Source: Thiohalobacter thiocyanaticus (lineage in GTDB: Bacteria; Pseudomonadota; Gammaproteobacteria; Thiohalobacterales; Thiohalobacteraceae). From it: 64,000 bases of DNA. The stretch covers positions 1,240,001 to 1,304,000 of the forward strand of contig NZ_QZMU01000001.1 in the NCBI RefSeq assembly GCF_003932505.1, read 5' to 3'. Numbering within the stretch: the first letter of the stretch is position 1; every line of letters begins with the position of its first letter. Of this stretch, positions 8,068-17,090 are shown piece after piece. The notes beneath the pieces were generated by a model. That model was given only the letters and a program-made list of their open reading frames with translations. It did not search any database and was not told the origin of the DNA. Both the position numbers and the translations under genes were made by a program.

Positions 8068-8382
8068 TCAGGCCGCTGCCGCGGACTTGTCACCGCCGGT
8101 CGGCAGCACCGGTTCCACCTCGCGGTGCGGACGGGCAATGATGTGTGCCGCGACCAGACCGTCGCCCACGCGTTCGCAGGCATCGGCACCGGCACGCACC
8201 GCTGCGTTGACCGCGCCGGTCTCGCCGCGTACCAGCACGGTGACATAGCCGCCGCCGACGAACTCACGGCCGATCAGCCGGACTTCCGCCGCCTTGGTCA
8301 TGGCATCCGCCGCCTCGATGGCGGGCACCAGCCCGCGGGTTTCGATCATGCCCAGAGCAATACCGTAGTTCTCAGTTGCCAT
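8068..8382 (-). CDS. csoS1: Carboxysome shell hexamer protein CsoS1 (second copy)
   Basis: 104-residue BMC-domain shell protein, nearly identical to its two neighbours through EVEPVL and then ending PTGGDKSAAAA. It assembles as hexamers in the shell facets, with the GGGY segment at the pore. Start: ATG at 8382 follows GGAG with good spacing and gives MATENYGIALGM; the frame is open upstream but the family starts here. Tandem paralogs arose by duplication and likely differ in their tails and in their ratio within the shell. Confidence 0.95.
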   Translation of the reverse strand: MATENYGIALGMIETRGLVPAIEAADAMTKAAEVRLIGREFVGGGYVTVLVRGETGAVNAAVRAGADACERVGDGLVAAHIIARPHREVEPVLPTGGDKSAAAA

Positions 8383-8415
8383 CTTCGTGTCTCCGTTGTA
8401 AGGATTGATCAAAAA

Positions 8416-8715
8416 TCAGTTGGTCTTGGGCGAGCCCAGTACCGGCTCCACCTCGCGGTGCGGACGTGCAATGATGTGCGCCGCAACCAGACCGTCGCCC
8501 ACGCGCTCGCAGGCATCGGCGCCGGCACGTACGGCCGCGTTGACCGCACCGGTCTCACCGCGCACCAGTATGGTGACATAGCCGCCGCCGACGAAGTCGC
8601 GGCCGATCAGCCGGACCTCGGAAGCCTTGGTCATGGCGTCCGCCGCCTCGATGGCGGGCACCAGCCCGCGGGTTTCGATCATGCCCAGTGCGATGCCGTA
8701 ATTGTCATTTGCCAT
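8416..8715 (-). CDS. csoS1: Carboxysome shell hexamer protein CsoS1 (first copy)
   Basis: 99-residue BMC-domain protein, first of three tandem csoS1 genes in transcription order. Differs from the other two by S for A in TKASEVRLIGRDF and I for V in YVTILVRGETG, and has the shortest tail (GSPKTN). AGGAGA precedes the ATG. The residue set matches CsoS1 of chemoautotrophs closely, so the assignment to CsoS1 hexamers is secure; which of CsoS1A/B/C it equals cannot be fixed from sequence alone. Confidence 0.95.
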   Translation of the reverse strand: MANDNYGIALGMIETRGLVPAIEAADAMTKASEVRLIGRDFVGGGYVTILVRGETGAVNAAVRAGADACERVGDGLVAAHIIARPHREVEPVLGSPKTN

Positions 8716-8765
8716 CTCTGTCTCTCCTGCTCGCTCGTCGTTGCTTCAAATCGTGCCATTCAACT

Positions 8766-9035
8766 TCATTTCCGGCTCGGTTGGTCCGATGCCTGTTCCC
8801 AGTGATCGATGATGCCGCCGATGGTCAGGTCGGTGAGCACACCGAAATCCCCTGCCGCGTAACGGGCCGCCGATCCGCTGACCGTGAACACCCAGTTGCC
8901 GGTGCGGGCACCGACCGGGTCGACCGCCACCTGGCGCTTGCCGGCCGCGCTGCGCAGCACCCGCAGACTGATCTGCTTGAGTCCGTCCACGCGTCGGGTG
9001 CAAACCAGGGGCGCCTCGACCTGGAAGATCTCCAT
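8766..9035 (-). CDS. csoS4B: Carboxysome vertex pentamer protein CsoS4B
   Basis: 89-residue BMC vertex (EutN/CcmL) protein: MEIFQVEAPLVCTRRVDGLK, then VDPVGARTGNWVFTVSGSAAR and LTDLTIGGIIDHWE. Pentamers of this fold close the icosahedral vertices of the shell. Its ATG overlaps the last base of the csoS4A stop (TGATG), so the pair is translationally coupled. In the second position of the pair and with the shorter tail, it corresponds to CsoS4B. Confidence 0.94.
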   Translation of the reverse strand: MEIFQVEAPLVCTRRVDGLKQISLRVLRSAAGKRQVAVDPVGARTGNWVFTVSGSAARYAAGDFGVLTDLTIGGIIDHWEQASDQPSRK

Positions 9036-9310
9036 CAGCCCTGATCCTGTTCCGTTGCCTGATCCGACTCCGGCGGCCAACGGTCGATGATGCCGACGAT
9101 GGTCAGATCGCTCGGGTATTCCTTGCTGCCGGCGGCCTCGCGCGCCGCCGAGCTGCCCACGCAGATCACCCAGTCGCCGGGGATACAGCCGACCGCATCC
9201 ACCGCCACCTGCAAGGCGCTGCCGTCGCGCACCACCTGCAGGTGCCTGTGCTCCAGCCCGGGGATGCGGTTGGTCGCCACCAGCGGACGTTCCACCTGAC
9301 AGATCTTCAT
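9035..9310 (-). CDS. csoS4A: Carboxysome vertex pentamer protein CsoS4A
   Basis: 91-residue BMC vertex protein: MKICQVERPLVATNRIPGLE, VDAVGCIPGDWVICVGSSAAR and DLTIVGIIDRWPP. Pentameric vertex subunit paralogous to CsoS4B. It begins directly after the csoSCA stop codon with no gap and overlaps csoS4B by one base, so csoSCA-csoS4A-csoS4B form a tightly coupled block. Confidence 0.94.
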   Translation of the reverse strand: MKICQVERPLVATNRIPGLEHRHLQVVRDGSALQVAVDAVGCIPGDWVICVGSSAAREAAGSKEYPSDLTIVGIIDRWPPESDQATEQDQG

Positions 9311-10834
9311 TCAGTGCGCCTCCTGAGCCGGTTCCCGCACGCTGCAATCCAGCACCTCGACCCGGCCGCCGACCCCGCCGGCATCGATGTCGCGCACCAG
9401 CTGCAGGCTGTGCAGCAGGCCGCGCCCGGCCAGCTCGGGGTAACGCGCCGCCAGCGCCCCGGCCACCCGCCGACAGTGCGCCACCGCCCGCTCGCGCGCA
9501 CCCGGCACCTGGCCGTGGTAGTCGAAGCGCACCACCACCGGGATGGGCAGGCCGTGGCCGACATTGAGCCGGCTGAAAATCTTCACCCCCACGTCCAGAT
9601 CGGGGGCGGCCTCCTCGACCGTGTCGAGATAGGCGAAATAGGTGAGGTTGCGCAGCTGCACCTCCTCGAAGCCCTTGCCGGCGCCGATGAAGCGCTCGGC
9701 ATGGCCGATGTCCGGATAGCGCCCGCCGTGATGGCGCTGCACGTACTCGATCTGCGACAGATTGTTCTCCAGCAGCCGCGCCAGCAGCCGCAGCATGCCG
9801 GCCGGCGCCTCCGGGGCGGCCTCGCGCAGCCGGGCGTCGATACGCTCGGCGGCCTCAACTGCGGGCAGGCCGCGGGTCTCGTCATACAGCTGGGCGGCGT
9901 CCACCCAGGTTCCGGGCTCGATGCCGCCGGCGCCGTCCGGCAGGTGCAGCCGGATGGCATCGGTATCTGTATCCAGACCGATCAGCAGCAGGTCGATGGA
10001 CGCCCCGCAGCAGTAGCTGTTCTCCACCGCCTGCTGGAAGGCCAGCAGGCGTTCGCACCCGGCCTCGGCGGCACGCACCGCATCCGATCCGTGGGCGGCG
10101 CAGCCCTCGGTGTCCGGCGCGCTGGAACTGTAGTGATACACCACCGCCTTGAGATACCGGGTCGGCGCATCGGCCGTGTTAGGCGTACCCTCACGGAAGC
10201 GCAGCAGCTCGGTCTCGCCCCACTTGGCCAGGCTGTCCTCGATATCGAACAACGCACCGGCGTAGGATTTGCGCCGCACCATGCGGTAAGGCAGGCGCAG
10301 CACGTAGCGGATCACGTGGGCCAGCCGGCCGTCGGCGCAGGGCGAGATGTCCAGAATGTGGAAGCCGCAGTCCTGCAGGAAGGCCTGGAACTCCGCCTCC
10401 TCCGCCGAACCCAGCGGATCGGCGCTGAAGAAATCGTCCGAGAACCGCAGGTAGGTCTCGAACACGCACCAGGCGTAGAGCCGGCGCAGGTCGAGCTGCT
10501 CCACCCAGGCATCGGCCAGGATCCAGCCCGGCAGTTCGAAGCCGAGCCGCTCGCGCGCCACGCGCTGGGCGCGGGTCTCGAAGTCCTCCTCATGCTGCAG
10601 CGCCGAGATGCGCTTGAGCGCCGGTACGATGGCGTCGAAGGCACTCCGGACGCGCTGCTCGTAGTCGAACAACCGGGCATTGTCGTCACCGCGGACCAGG
10701 GCGTGCACACCGCTGCCGACCCGCGCCGCAATCGGTGCGGCCGGGCTCACGCCCCGCGCCCCCGGCCGGCGCCGGGGAGCGGCGGGCACCTGGGCCACGC
10801 GCGCCGAATGCGGGTTGTGAGTACGGTTCAACAT
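9311..10834 (-). CDS. csoSCA: Carboxysomal carbonic anhydrase CsoSCA
   Basis: 507-residue epsilon-class (divergent beta) carbonic anhydrase, also called CsoS3, which converts bicarbonate to CO2 inside the shell. Residues 1-45 are a disordered, Arg/Pro/Ala-rich targeting region. Active-site candidates are the C-x-D-x-R motif at 166-170 (SPCADGRLAH), His248 in CAAHGSD and Cys260 in AGCERLL. The C-terminal half is the degenerate second domain of the family. Length and architecture match H. neapolitanus CsoSCA. It follows csoS2 with a 29-bp gap. Confidence 0.95.
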   Translation of the reverse strand: MLNRTHNPHSARVAQVPAAPRRRPGARGVSPAAPIAARVGSGVHALVRGDDNARLFDYEQRVRSAFDAIVPALKRISALQHEEDFETRAQRVARERLGFELPGWILADAWVEQLDLRRLYAWCVFETYLRFSDDFFSADPLGSAEEAEFQAFLQDCGFHILDISPCADGRLAHVIRYVLRLPYRMVRRKSYAGALFDIEDSLAKWGETELLRFREGTPNTADAPTRYLKAVVYHYSSSAPDTEGCAAHGSDAVRAAEAGCERLLAFQQAVENSYCCGASIDLLLIGLDTDTDAIRLHLPDGAGGIEPGTWVDAAQLYDETRGLPAVEAAERIDARLREAAPEAPAGMLRLLARLLENNLSQIEYVQRHHGGRYPDIGHAERFIGAGKGFEEVQLRNLTYFAYLDTVEEAAPDLDVGVKIFSRLNVGHGLPIPVVVRFDYHGQVPGARERAVAHCRRVAGALAARYPELAGRGLLHSLQLVRDIDAGGVGGRVEVLDCSVREPAQEAH

Positions 10835-10863
10835 GCCTGATCAGTCTCCGTTACTGTCCTGGT

Positions 10864-13191
10864 TCAGCCGCGAGCACCGCCGGAATAGGTCACCAGCGAG
10901 CCCTTGTCGGTGTTGCCGCTGCCGCCGGTCACCCGGCTTACGGGCTCGGGCATCCCTTCGTTGCGCTTGGGTTCGGGCGTGCTCATCACGCTGACTCGGC
11001 TGCTGCGCTGGGTCGGATTGCGGCGCGTGGCGGACATCCCCTCGGTGCCGGTGACCCGGTCGCCGCGGTCCCAGTCGTCGCCGGTGATGTTCACACCGGC
11101 ATCCATACCCTCGCCGCTGATGCGCGGCTTGACCCGGCCGCCGACCTCTGCGGCCGCCGGCGGCACGGCCGCGGCCTCGGCCGGCTGGCGGGGCGCGCCG
11201 AAGCGCGCCTCCTCGGTCCCGGTAACCTTGCCACCGGCCATGCCGAAGGGCCCGGTGATGCGCTGGCTCTGTTCATAGCGGGTACCGCTCACGCCGCCGC
11301 CATGCGCGGCGGTCTGCTCGACCTGCGAGGGCTGCTGCACACTGAACCGGCCCCAGGGCACGTCCGCGCCCAGCGGCTGCGGGAAGTCCGGCGCGCCCGG
11401 CTCGGCCGGGGTAGCGGGACAGGCCGCGGCGTACTGGTCGGCGCCCACATAGGGGGTGCCGCTGATGGTCTCGCAGGCGCCCTTCCCGGCTCCGGTGAGC
11501 TTGCCGTCGATGCCCGGCTGCTGGCCGGTCATGATCATGCCCGGGGTGGAGCGCAGGGGCCGGGTGCGCAGCTGTGCTTCCTGCGCCTGCTCCGGCTCGC
11601 AGTAGCTGCGGTACTGCTCGGCGCCGGCATAGGGCGTGCCGGTGATGGCCTTGCAGGTGCCGGGCTCGTCGCCGGTCACGCGCCCGGAACGGCCGGTCAT
11701 GCTGCCGCTCACGCCCAGGCCCTTCAGGGTCTGGGACACGCCCACCTTGGCATCCTGCGGCGCCGGCGCGCTGCCGCAGAAGCCCTGGTACTGCTCGCGG
11801 CCGATGTAGTCGTCGCCGGTGATGATCTTGCAGGTGCCGGGCTCGTCGCCGGTCACGCGCTCGCTGCGCCCGACCAGGGTGCCGGTCACACCGCCGCCGC
11901 GCAGGGTCTCGGTGTGCCCGACCTTGTCGGGATGCGCACCGTTGCCGCGCTGCATGTACTGGGTTCCGGTCAGTTCCCGGTCGGCCCCGACCTCGTTGCC
12001 GGTCACCCGGGACGAACGCCCGACATTGCCGCCGGTCACGGAACGGCCCTTGCGGGTCTCGGCCCGATTCACCTTGGCCGGGCCGGGCTCGGCCAGGCTG
12101 GCACACCAGGCCTGGGACTGATCGGCACTGACATATTCAGTGCCGGTGACGCGCTTGCAGGTACCGGGTTCGTCACCGGTGACCCGCTCGCCGCGCCCGA
12201 CCCGGCTGCCGGTCACTTGGCTGCCGCGCGCGGTGCTGCTCGAGCCCACCCGCAGGAAGGAACGCGGGGCATCGGTCTGGCAGAAGTCGCGGAAGATATC
12301 CGCGCCCATGTATTCGGTACCGGTGACGTTGCGGCAGGTGCTGGGCTCGTCGCCGGTGGTGCGGTGGCTGCGCCCCACCATGGTGCCGGTCACGGTCTGG
12401 CCGTGGCTGGTCTCGCCCGCACCCACCTTCCAGGGCGCATCCCGGGACGGGCCGACCTTGGCGGATTCGCTGCTGCTGCGTTTGCGCCCGCAGGGCTCGG
12501 ACTTCTTCTGCCCGGCCCCGCCGTTACGGCTGCGCTGCTCGCGCAGGGTCCTGGCCAGTTCCCGGCTGGAGAGCTGGGGATTGGCCGCGCGCGCGGTCTG
12601 GGCGGCGGTCATGCCGTTACTGCTCAGTCCGGCCTTGCCGCGGCTGGACATGGCCTGGCGCCGGGCCAGCGAGGCCGCGCGGGCGGTACTGGTCTGGGCC
12701 TTGCCCGGCTTGCGCCGCACCCGGTTGCGACCGGAATCGCTGCGGGTGGTGACGAGGCTGTCGTGCGCCTGTGACGACCCGGATTCAACGTTGGGGTTCT
12801 GCGACTCACGCGACTTGTCCTTGCAGCCACAGCCGCAACTGCCCTCGGGCTTCGCCGGCGCGGCCTCTCCCGCCGTAGCGGGCGCCGGCTCACTCCGGGT
12901 GCGGTCGCCGCTCTTGAGCGCGGCCTTGCCCTGGCTGGACAACGCCCGGCGCCGGTCTCTCGAAGCCTCCCGGGCACTGCCCGCGGCCGCCGCACCGGCG
13001 GCATTCGCGCGTGGCGCGGAGGCAGCCGGGGCTGCCCCGGTCCCGCCGGAAGTCGCCGTCTGCGGCAATGCGCCGCCCCGCGGCTTGCCGCCCTGCGGCA
13101 GGCCCGCCTTGCCGGCCTGGGACATCGCCCGGCGCCGGGCGCGGGACGCCTCGCGGGCGCTGTTGCTGGAGCTGTTTGCAGTCTGTGCCAT
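10864..13191 (-). CDS. csoS2: Carboxysome scaffold protein CsoS2
   Basis: 775-residue disordered scaffold linking RuBisCO to the shell. The N-terminal region has three clear RuBisCO-binding repeats at about residues 11-32, 72-92 and 169-189 (pattern AREASRxRRRAMSxxGKAGL) and a weaker one near 205-225. Six M-repeats run from about 255 to 590, each built on VTGT..VGRS..VTGDEPGTC..TGTxY. The third M-repeat is atypical: it lacks the cysteines and reads VTGNEVGADRELTGTQY. The C-terminal domain (about 600-775) includes ITGPFGMAGGKVTGTEEARF and ends GSLVTYSGGARG. Some relatives make a short form by programmed frameshifting; that cannot be decided here. The gene lies between cbbS and csoSCA, as in other alpha-carboxysome operons. 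Confidence 0.96.
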   Translation of the reverse strand: MAQTANSSSNSAREASRARRRAMSQAGKAGLPQGGKPRGGALPQTATSGGTGAAPAASAPRANAAGAAAAGSAREASRDRRRALSSQGKAALKSGDRTRSEPAPATAGEAAPAKPEGSCGCGCKDKSRESQNPNVESGSSQAHDSLVTTRSDSGRNRVRRKPGKAQTSTARAASLARRQAMSSRGKAGLSSNGMTAAQTARAANPQLSSRELARTLREQRSRNGGAGQKKSEPCGRKRSSSESAKVGPSRDAPWKVGAGETSHGQTVTGTMVGRSHRTTGDEPSTCRNVTGTEYMGADIFRDFCQTDAPRSFLRVGSSSTARGSQVTGSRVGRGERVTGDEPGTCKRVTGTEYVSADQSQAWCASLAEPGPAKVNRAETRKGRSVTGGNVGRSSRVTGNEVGADRELTGTQYMQRGNGAHPDKVGHTETLRGGGVTGTLVGRSERVTGDEPGTCKIITGDDYIGREQYQGFCGSAPAPQDAKVGVSQTLKGLGVSGSMTGRSGRVTGDEPGTCKAITGTPYAGAEQYRSYCEPEQAQEAQLRTRPLRSTPGMIMTGQQPGIDGKLTGAGKGACETISGTPYVGADQYAAACPATPAEPGAPDFPQPLGADVPWGRFSVQQPSQVEQTAAHGGGVSGTRYEQSQRITGPFGMAGGKVTGTEEARFGAPRQPAEAAAVPPAAAEVGGRVKPRISGEGMDAGVNITGDDWDRGDRVTGTEGMSATRRNPTQRSSRVSVMSTPEPKRNEGMPEPVSRVTGGSGNTDKGSLVTYSGGARG

Positions 13192-13247
13192 GTTGGAACC
13201 CCGTTGCGTCGTCGCTTGTTACGCGTTCAGCCTCGTTGCCCGGCCGC

Positions 13248-13592
13248 TCAGCCGCGGCCCTCGAACACCACAAAGGCCGAGCCCTGGCTCTGGGTGTAGT
13301 TGTCGTAGCCGAGCAGGCGGACGTGGTGGTCCGGATAGGAACGGTGGCAGGCCTCCAGTTCACGCAGCACGTTCTCCAGGCTGGTCTCGCCGAAGAAGGG
13401 CAGCTTCCACATGGTCCAGTAGTCGTTGGTGGACTTGGACGGGTGCTCGTGCTCGATGGCCGGGGTCCAGCCCTGGGCGATGATGTAAGCGATCTGGTCC
13501 TGGATCTCGTCCGGGGTCAGCGGCGGCAGAAAGCCGAAGGTTTCCAGGGTTTCGGCCGTCTGAAAATCACCCATTTCATACATGTTTGCCAT
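13248..13592 (-). CDS. cbbS: RuBisCO small subunit, form IA
   Basis: 114-residue small subunit that caps the L8S8 enzyme. Typical regions are ETFGFLPPLTPDEIQDQIAY, the conserved W-x-P-x-x-E in GWTPAIEHEHPS, YWTMWKLPFFGE and VRLLGYDNYTQSQGSAFVVF. GAGGAATCAATC precedes the ATG. It follows cbbL by 52 bp and precedes csoS2 by 56 bp. The closeness to csoS2 shows it belongs to the carboxysomal (IAc) form rather than the cytosolic form. Confidence 0.97.
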   Translation of the reverse strand: MANMYEMGDFQTAETLETFGFLPPLTPDEIQDQIAYIIAQGWTPAIEHEHPSKSTNDYWTMWKLPFFGETSLENVLRELEACHRSYPDHHVRLLGYDNYTQSQGSAFVVFEGRG

Positions 13593-13644
13593 GATTGATT
13601 CCTCGTAGCTTGTAGTCGGTTGCGAGTCGGGTCAGGACGGGGCT

Positions 13645-15060
13645 TCAGCCCACGTCCAGCTTGTCCACGGTCTCGAACTCGAACTTGATTTCCTTCCAGG
13701 TCTCCATCGCGATGGCCAGCTCGGGGCTGTTCCTGGCCGCCTCGGTCAGGATGTCGCGCGATTCCTTCTCCAGCTCGCGGCCCTGGTTGCGGGCCTTGAC
13801 GCAGGCTTCCAGCGCCACGCGGTTGGCCGCGGCACCGGCCGCGTTGCCCCACGGATGGCCCTGGGTACCGCCGCCGAACTGCAGGCAGGAGTCGTCGCCG
13901 AAGATGGTGACCAGCGCCGGCATGTGCCAGACGTGGATACCACCGGAAGCCACGGCGAACACGCCGGGCATGGAGCCCCAGTCCTGATCGAAGAAGACGC
14001 CGCGGGCACGGTCTTCCGGCACGAAGGATTCACGCAGCTGATCGACGAAGCCCAGGGTGGAGGCGCGGTCGCCTTCCAGCTTGCCCACCACGGTACCGGT
14101 ATGGAGCTGATCGCCACCGGACAGACGCAGGCACTTGGCCAGCACACGGAAGTGAATGCCGTGTTTGGGATGACGATCGATAACGGCGTGCATGGCGCGG
14201 TGGATGTGCAGCAGCATGCCGTTGCGGCGGCACCACTTGGCCAGGCCGGTGTTGGCGGTGAAGCCACCGGTGAGGAAGTCGTGCATGATGATCGGACAGC
14301 CCACTTCCTTGGCGAATTCGGCGCGTTCGTACATCTGCTCCGGATCCGGGGCGGTGACATTCATGTAATGGCCCTTGCGCTCGCCGGTTTCCTGCTGGGC
14401 CTTCTGGATCGCCTCGCCCACGAACTCGAAGCGGTCACGCCAGCGCATGAAGGGCTGGGAGTTTACATTCTCATCGTCCTTGGTCAGGTCCAGACCGCCG
14501 CGCAGACATTCGTACACGGCACGGCCGTAGTTCTTGGCCGACAGACCCAGCTTGGGCTTGATGGTCGCGCCGAGCAGCGGACGGCCGTACTTGTTGAACT
14601 TGTCGCGCTCGACCTGGATGCCGTTGGGCGGACCCATGCAGGTCTTGATGTAGGCGATGGGGAAGCGGATATCTTCCAGGCGCAGGTGCTTGAGCGCCTT
14701 GAAGCCGAACACGTTGCCCACCAGCGAGGTCAGCACGTTGGTGATGGAGCCTTCCTCGAACAGGTCGATCGGGTAGGCGATGAAGGCGTAGAAGGACTCG
14801 GAGTCACCGGGCACGTCCTCGATGCGGTAGGCGCGGCCCTTGTAGTATTCCAGGTCGGTCAGAAGCTCGGACCACACGGTACTCCAGGTACCCGTGGAGG
14901 ATTCAGCGGCCACGGCGGCGGCCACCTCTTCGCGCGGCACGCCCGGCTGGCCGGTGCACTTGAAACAGGCCAGGAGGTCCGTATCCAGCGGCACATAGTC
15001 CGGCGTCCAGTACATGTCGCGGTATTCTTTTACACCCGCGTCATAGGCTTTAACTGACAT
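13645..15060 (-). CDS. cbbL: RuBisCO large subunit, form IA (carboxysomal)
   Basis: 471-residue catalytic subunit. It carries the active-site lysine region [16 protein letters not shown], the carbamylation/metal site [11 protein letters not shown] and the loop near [12 protein letters not shown]; loop 6 is at [12 protein letters not shown]. Position before the metal-site T is Leu where many homologs have Phe. AGGAGA lies 6 nt before the ATG. It is the first gene of the operon, with a 437-bp upstream region that contains the likely CbbR target and the terminator of rhlE. Confidence 0.98.
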   Translation of the reverse strand: MSVKAYDAGVKEYRDMYWTPDYVPLDTDLLACFKCTGQPGVPREEVAAAVAAESSTGTWSTVWSELLTDLEYYKGRAYRIEDVPGDSESFYAFIAYPIDLFEEGSITNVLTSLVGNVFGFKALKHLRLEDIRFPIAYIKTCMGPPNGIQVERDKFNKYGRPLLGATIKPKLGLSAKNYGRAVYECLRGGLDLTKDDENVNSQPFMRWRDRFEFVGEAIQKAQQETGERKGHYMNVTAPDPEQMYERAEFAKEVGCPIIMHDFLTGGFTANTGLAKWCRRNGMLLHIHRAMHAVIDRHPKHGIHFRVLAKCLRLSGGDQLHTGTVVGKLEGDRASTLGFVDQLRESFVPEDRARGVFFDQDWGSMPGVFAVASGGIHVWHMPALVTIFGDDSCLQFGGGTQGHPWGNAAGAAANRVALEACVKARNQGRELEKESRDILTEAARNSPELAIAMETWKEIKFEFETVDKLDVG

Positions 15061-15146
15061 GATCTTCTCCTGCTTCGATTACGGAATTTGATGGTACGCA
15101 AACTGATCCTCGGGACATGGCGAAGCATAGGTCCCGGTCTATTCAT

Positions 15147-15174
15147 CATTCCAATCAATCTTTCATTTGGAATG
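15147..15174 (-). promoter_or_regulatory. Candidate CbbR operator upstream of cbbL
   Basis: A perfect 8-bp inverted repeat, CATTCCAA at 15147-15154 and TTGGAATG at 15167-15174, with a 12-bp spacer, lies about 90-115 bp upstream of the cbbL start. It includes T-N11-A spacings of the kind LysR regulators bind. Just beyond it is an AT-rich run (15175-15200) with the direct repeat ATAAATCT, which is a possible second half-site or promoter core. Assignment to CbbR is by position only. Confidence 0.5.
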
Positions 15175-15329
15175 GATAGATATAAATCTATAAATCTTCG
15201 GCGCTGAGGGGATAACCGTCGATAGAACCGGGAAAAATGTTCGCCGGCGGCGGCAGGAACGGGCCCGGGATACGGGAATCCTGTACCCGTTGACGGGCGC
15301 AGGGAGAGGGAGGGGACTGTGCATGAAGC

Positions 15330-15361
15330 AAAAAAAAACGGCCCGCGGTAAACGCGGGCCG
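15330..15361 (-). terminator. Intrinsic terminator of rhlE
   Basis: Perfect 9-bp stem CGGCCCGCG / CGCGGGCCG with loop GTAAA (plus-strand reading), bordered on its left by a run of A residues, so on the minus strand the hairpin is followed by a T-tract. It lies about 140 bp beyond the rhlE stop and upstream of the cbbL promoter region, and would insulate the carboxysome operon from rhlE transcription. Confidence 0.9.
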
Positions 15362-15376
15362 ATTGGACGCTGGAAG

Positions 15377-15452
15377 GATGAAGCGTAGCCTAACCCATCA
15401 TGCCGCAGCCGCGGGCCAATGGGTTTCGGCGCCAGGCGCCTCCACCCATCCT
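15377..15452. repeat. Palindromic repeat of the GGATGGGTGGAGGC family
   Basis: Left part contains AACCCATC, right part reads AATGGGTTTCGGCGCCAGGC followed by CTCCACCCATCCTAC. It matches the copy at 33573-33656. Located between the rhlE stop and its terminator. Confidence 0.7.
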
Positions 15453-15497
15453 ACGTTCATCCGTACCGGTTGACCGGCACGGAGAGGCTCACCGGGT

Positions 15498-16775
15498 TCA
15501 GGCCCGGGCGGCGGGCCGACGCTTGTGTCGCACGGCAGGCCGCGGCGCGCTATCACCCGCGCGCCGGACACCGCTGTTGCCCTTGCCCTTGAACTTGCGC
15601 TTGCCGGCGGGGCGGCGATCATCGCCGCGCGGCGCCGGCTTCTGCGGTTCCAGTCCGGGCACCACGATGCGCGGCAGCCGCTCGCCCAGCAGGCGCTCGA
15701 TGCCGGCCAGGTTGCGCCGGTCGTCGGGACCGATCAGCGAAATGGCCGTGCCGGTGGCCCCGCCGCGGCCGGTGCGGCCGATGCGGTGGATATAGTCCTC
15801 GGCCACCATGGGCAGGTCGAAGTTGATCACATGGCTGATGCCCCGGATGTCCAGGCCACGCGCGGCCACATCGGTAGCCACCAGCACCCGCACCTTGCCG
15901 CGGCGCATCTGATCCACGGTGCGCTTGCGCTTGCCCTGGTTCATGTCGCCGTGCAGGGCCGCGCTCTGATGACCCTGGTCCTGGAGTTTGGTGGCCAGCT
16001 TGTCCGCGCCGCGCTTGGTGGCGGTAAAGATCACCGCCTGCGACAGCGACTGGTCACTGAGCAGGTGCGTGAGCAGTTTGTGCTTGTGGCCGATGTCATC
16101 GGCCTGGTGCGCCTGCTGCTCGATCGAGGCGTGACGCTCGGTGTTGGTGGACAGGGCGATACGCGCCGGGTCCTTGAGCAGCCGCCTGGCGATATCCAGG
16201 ATGCGGCCTTCCAGGGTGGCGGAGAACAGCAGGGTCTGGCGGCTGGCCGGGGTGGCCGCGGCGATCTGGTTGACCGCATCGACAAAGCCCATGTCCAGCA
16301 TGCGGTCGGCCTCGTCCAGGATCAGTACTTCCAGACGGGAGAAATCCACCCGGCCGCGTTCCATGTGGTCCATCAGTCGGCCCGGCGTTGCAACCAGCAG
16401 GTCCAGCGGCTTGCCCAGCAGGCGCATCTGCGGCGGATAGGGTACGCCGCCGACCACGCTGCCGGAGACGACACGGCTGAAACGGCCGAGTTCGCGGATA
16501 TTGGCCTCCACCTGGCCGGCCAGTTCGCGGGTCGGGGTCAGCACCAGCACGCGCGGACCGTGGCCACGGGTCGTGGCCGGCGTGGCCAGGCGCTGCAGCA
16601 CCGGCAGCACGAAGGCGGCCGTCTTGCCGGTACCGGTCTGGGCCGAGGCCATCAGGTCGCGGCCGGCCAGCGCCACCGGCACGGCTTCGCGCTGGATGTC
16701 GGTGGGTTCGGTGAAGCCGCAGGCCTCGATGGCGCGCAGCAGTTCGGAATTCAGATTCAGGGAGTCAAACGACAC
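15498..16775 (-). CDS. rhlE: DEAD-box RNA helicase RhlE
   Basis: 425-residue ATP-dependent RNA helicase. Motifs in order: Q motif (GFTEPTDIQREAVP), I (AQTGTGKT), Ia (PTRELAGQ), II (DEAD), III (SAT), IV-V (VLVATDVAARGLDI) and VI (HRIGRTGRGG). The C-terminal tail from about residue 370 is basic and rich in Arg/Lys/Gly (RKFKGKGNSGVRRAGD), typical of RhlE proteins in RNA turnover and ribosome assembly. I place the start at GTG 16775, which gives the usual MSFDSLNLN opening and has GAGG 9 nt upstream; an in-frame ATG at 16790 is the alternative. Not part of the carboxysome operon. Confidence 0.93.
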   Translation of the reverse strand: MSFDSLNLNSELLRAIEACGFTEPTDIQREAVPVALAGRDLMASAQTGTGKTAAFVLPVLQRLATPATTRGHGPRVLVLTPTRELAGQVEANIRELGRFSRVVSGSVVGGVPYPPQMRLLGKPLDLLVATPGRLMDHMERGRVDFSRLEVLILDEADRMLDMGFVDAVNQIAAATPASRQTLLFSATLEGRILDIARRLLKDPARIALSTNTERHASIEQQAHQADDIGHKHKLLTHLLSDQSLSQAVIFTATKRGADKLATKLQDQGHQSAALHGDMNQGKRKRTVDQMRRGKVRVLVATDVAARGLDIRGISHVINFDLPMVAEDYIHRIGRTGRGGATGTAISLIGPDDRRNLAGIERLLGERLPRIVVPGLEPQKPAPRGDDRRPAGKRKFKGKGNSGVRRAGDSAPRPAVRHKRRPAARA

Positions 16776-17090
16776 AATACAACACCTCATCCGCCCGTCA
16801 CTGGCAGATTCATGATTTTCATAACAGAACCGCGCGGATGCGCAGGATTACATGACGGATAATCGACTGGTTCCGGTTGCGCCGGTGGCCTTGAGGCCCG
16901 GACGCGGAGGATTCGTTGCAAACCCGGAAACCAGTGACAAGCACGGAGGGAGGTTGGAAACGAACTCAGCCCTGCCTGTTCGTCGCAGGGTGCGGGCACT
17001 ATAACAGGTGGCGGGTAGAATAGCGAATGGAGTCTGCAGATCCGGCAGGTTGGACTGAACAAAGCGAAGCCCAACGTTACTGGCACTTAG
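16776..17090. other. Gene-free stretch upstream of rhlE
   Basis: About 315 bp between the rhlE start and the mobile-element-like repeat. No supported gene. It must hold the rhlE promoter and the 5' untranslated region; DEAD-box helicase genes often have long regulated leaders, but I see no specific element. Confidence 0.5.

Noticed and set aside
10864..13191. Programmed frameshift site in csoS2
   Set aside because: Known in some CsoS2 genes, but I could not point to a convincing slippery heptamer with a downstream structure; the gene reads full length without it.
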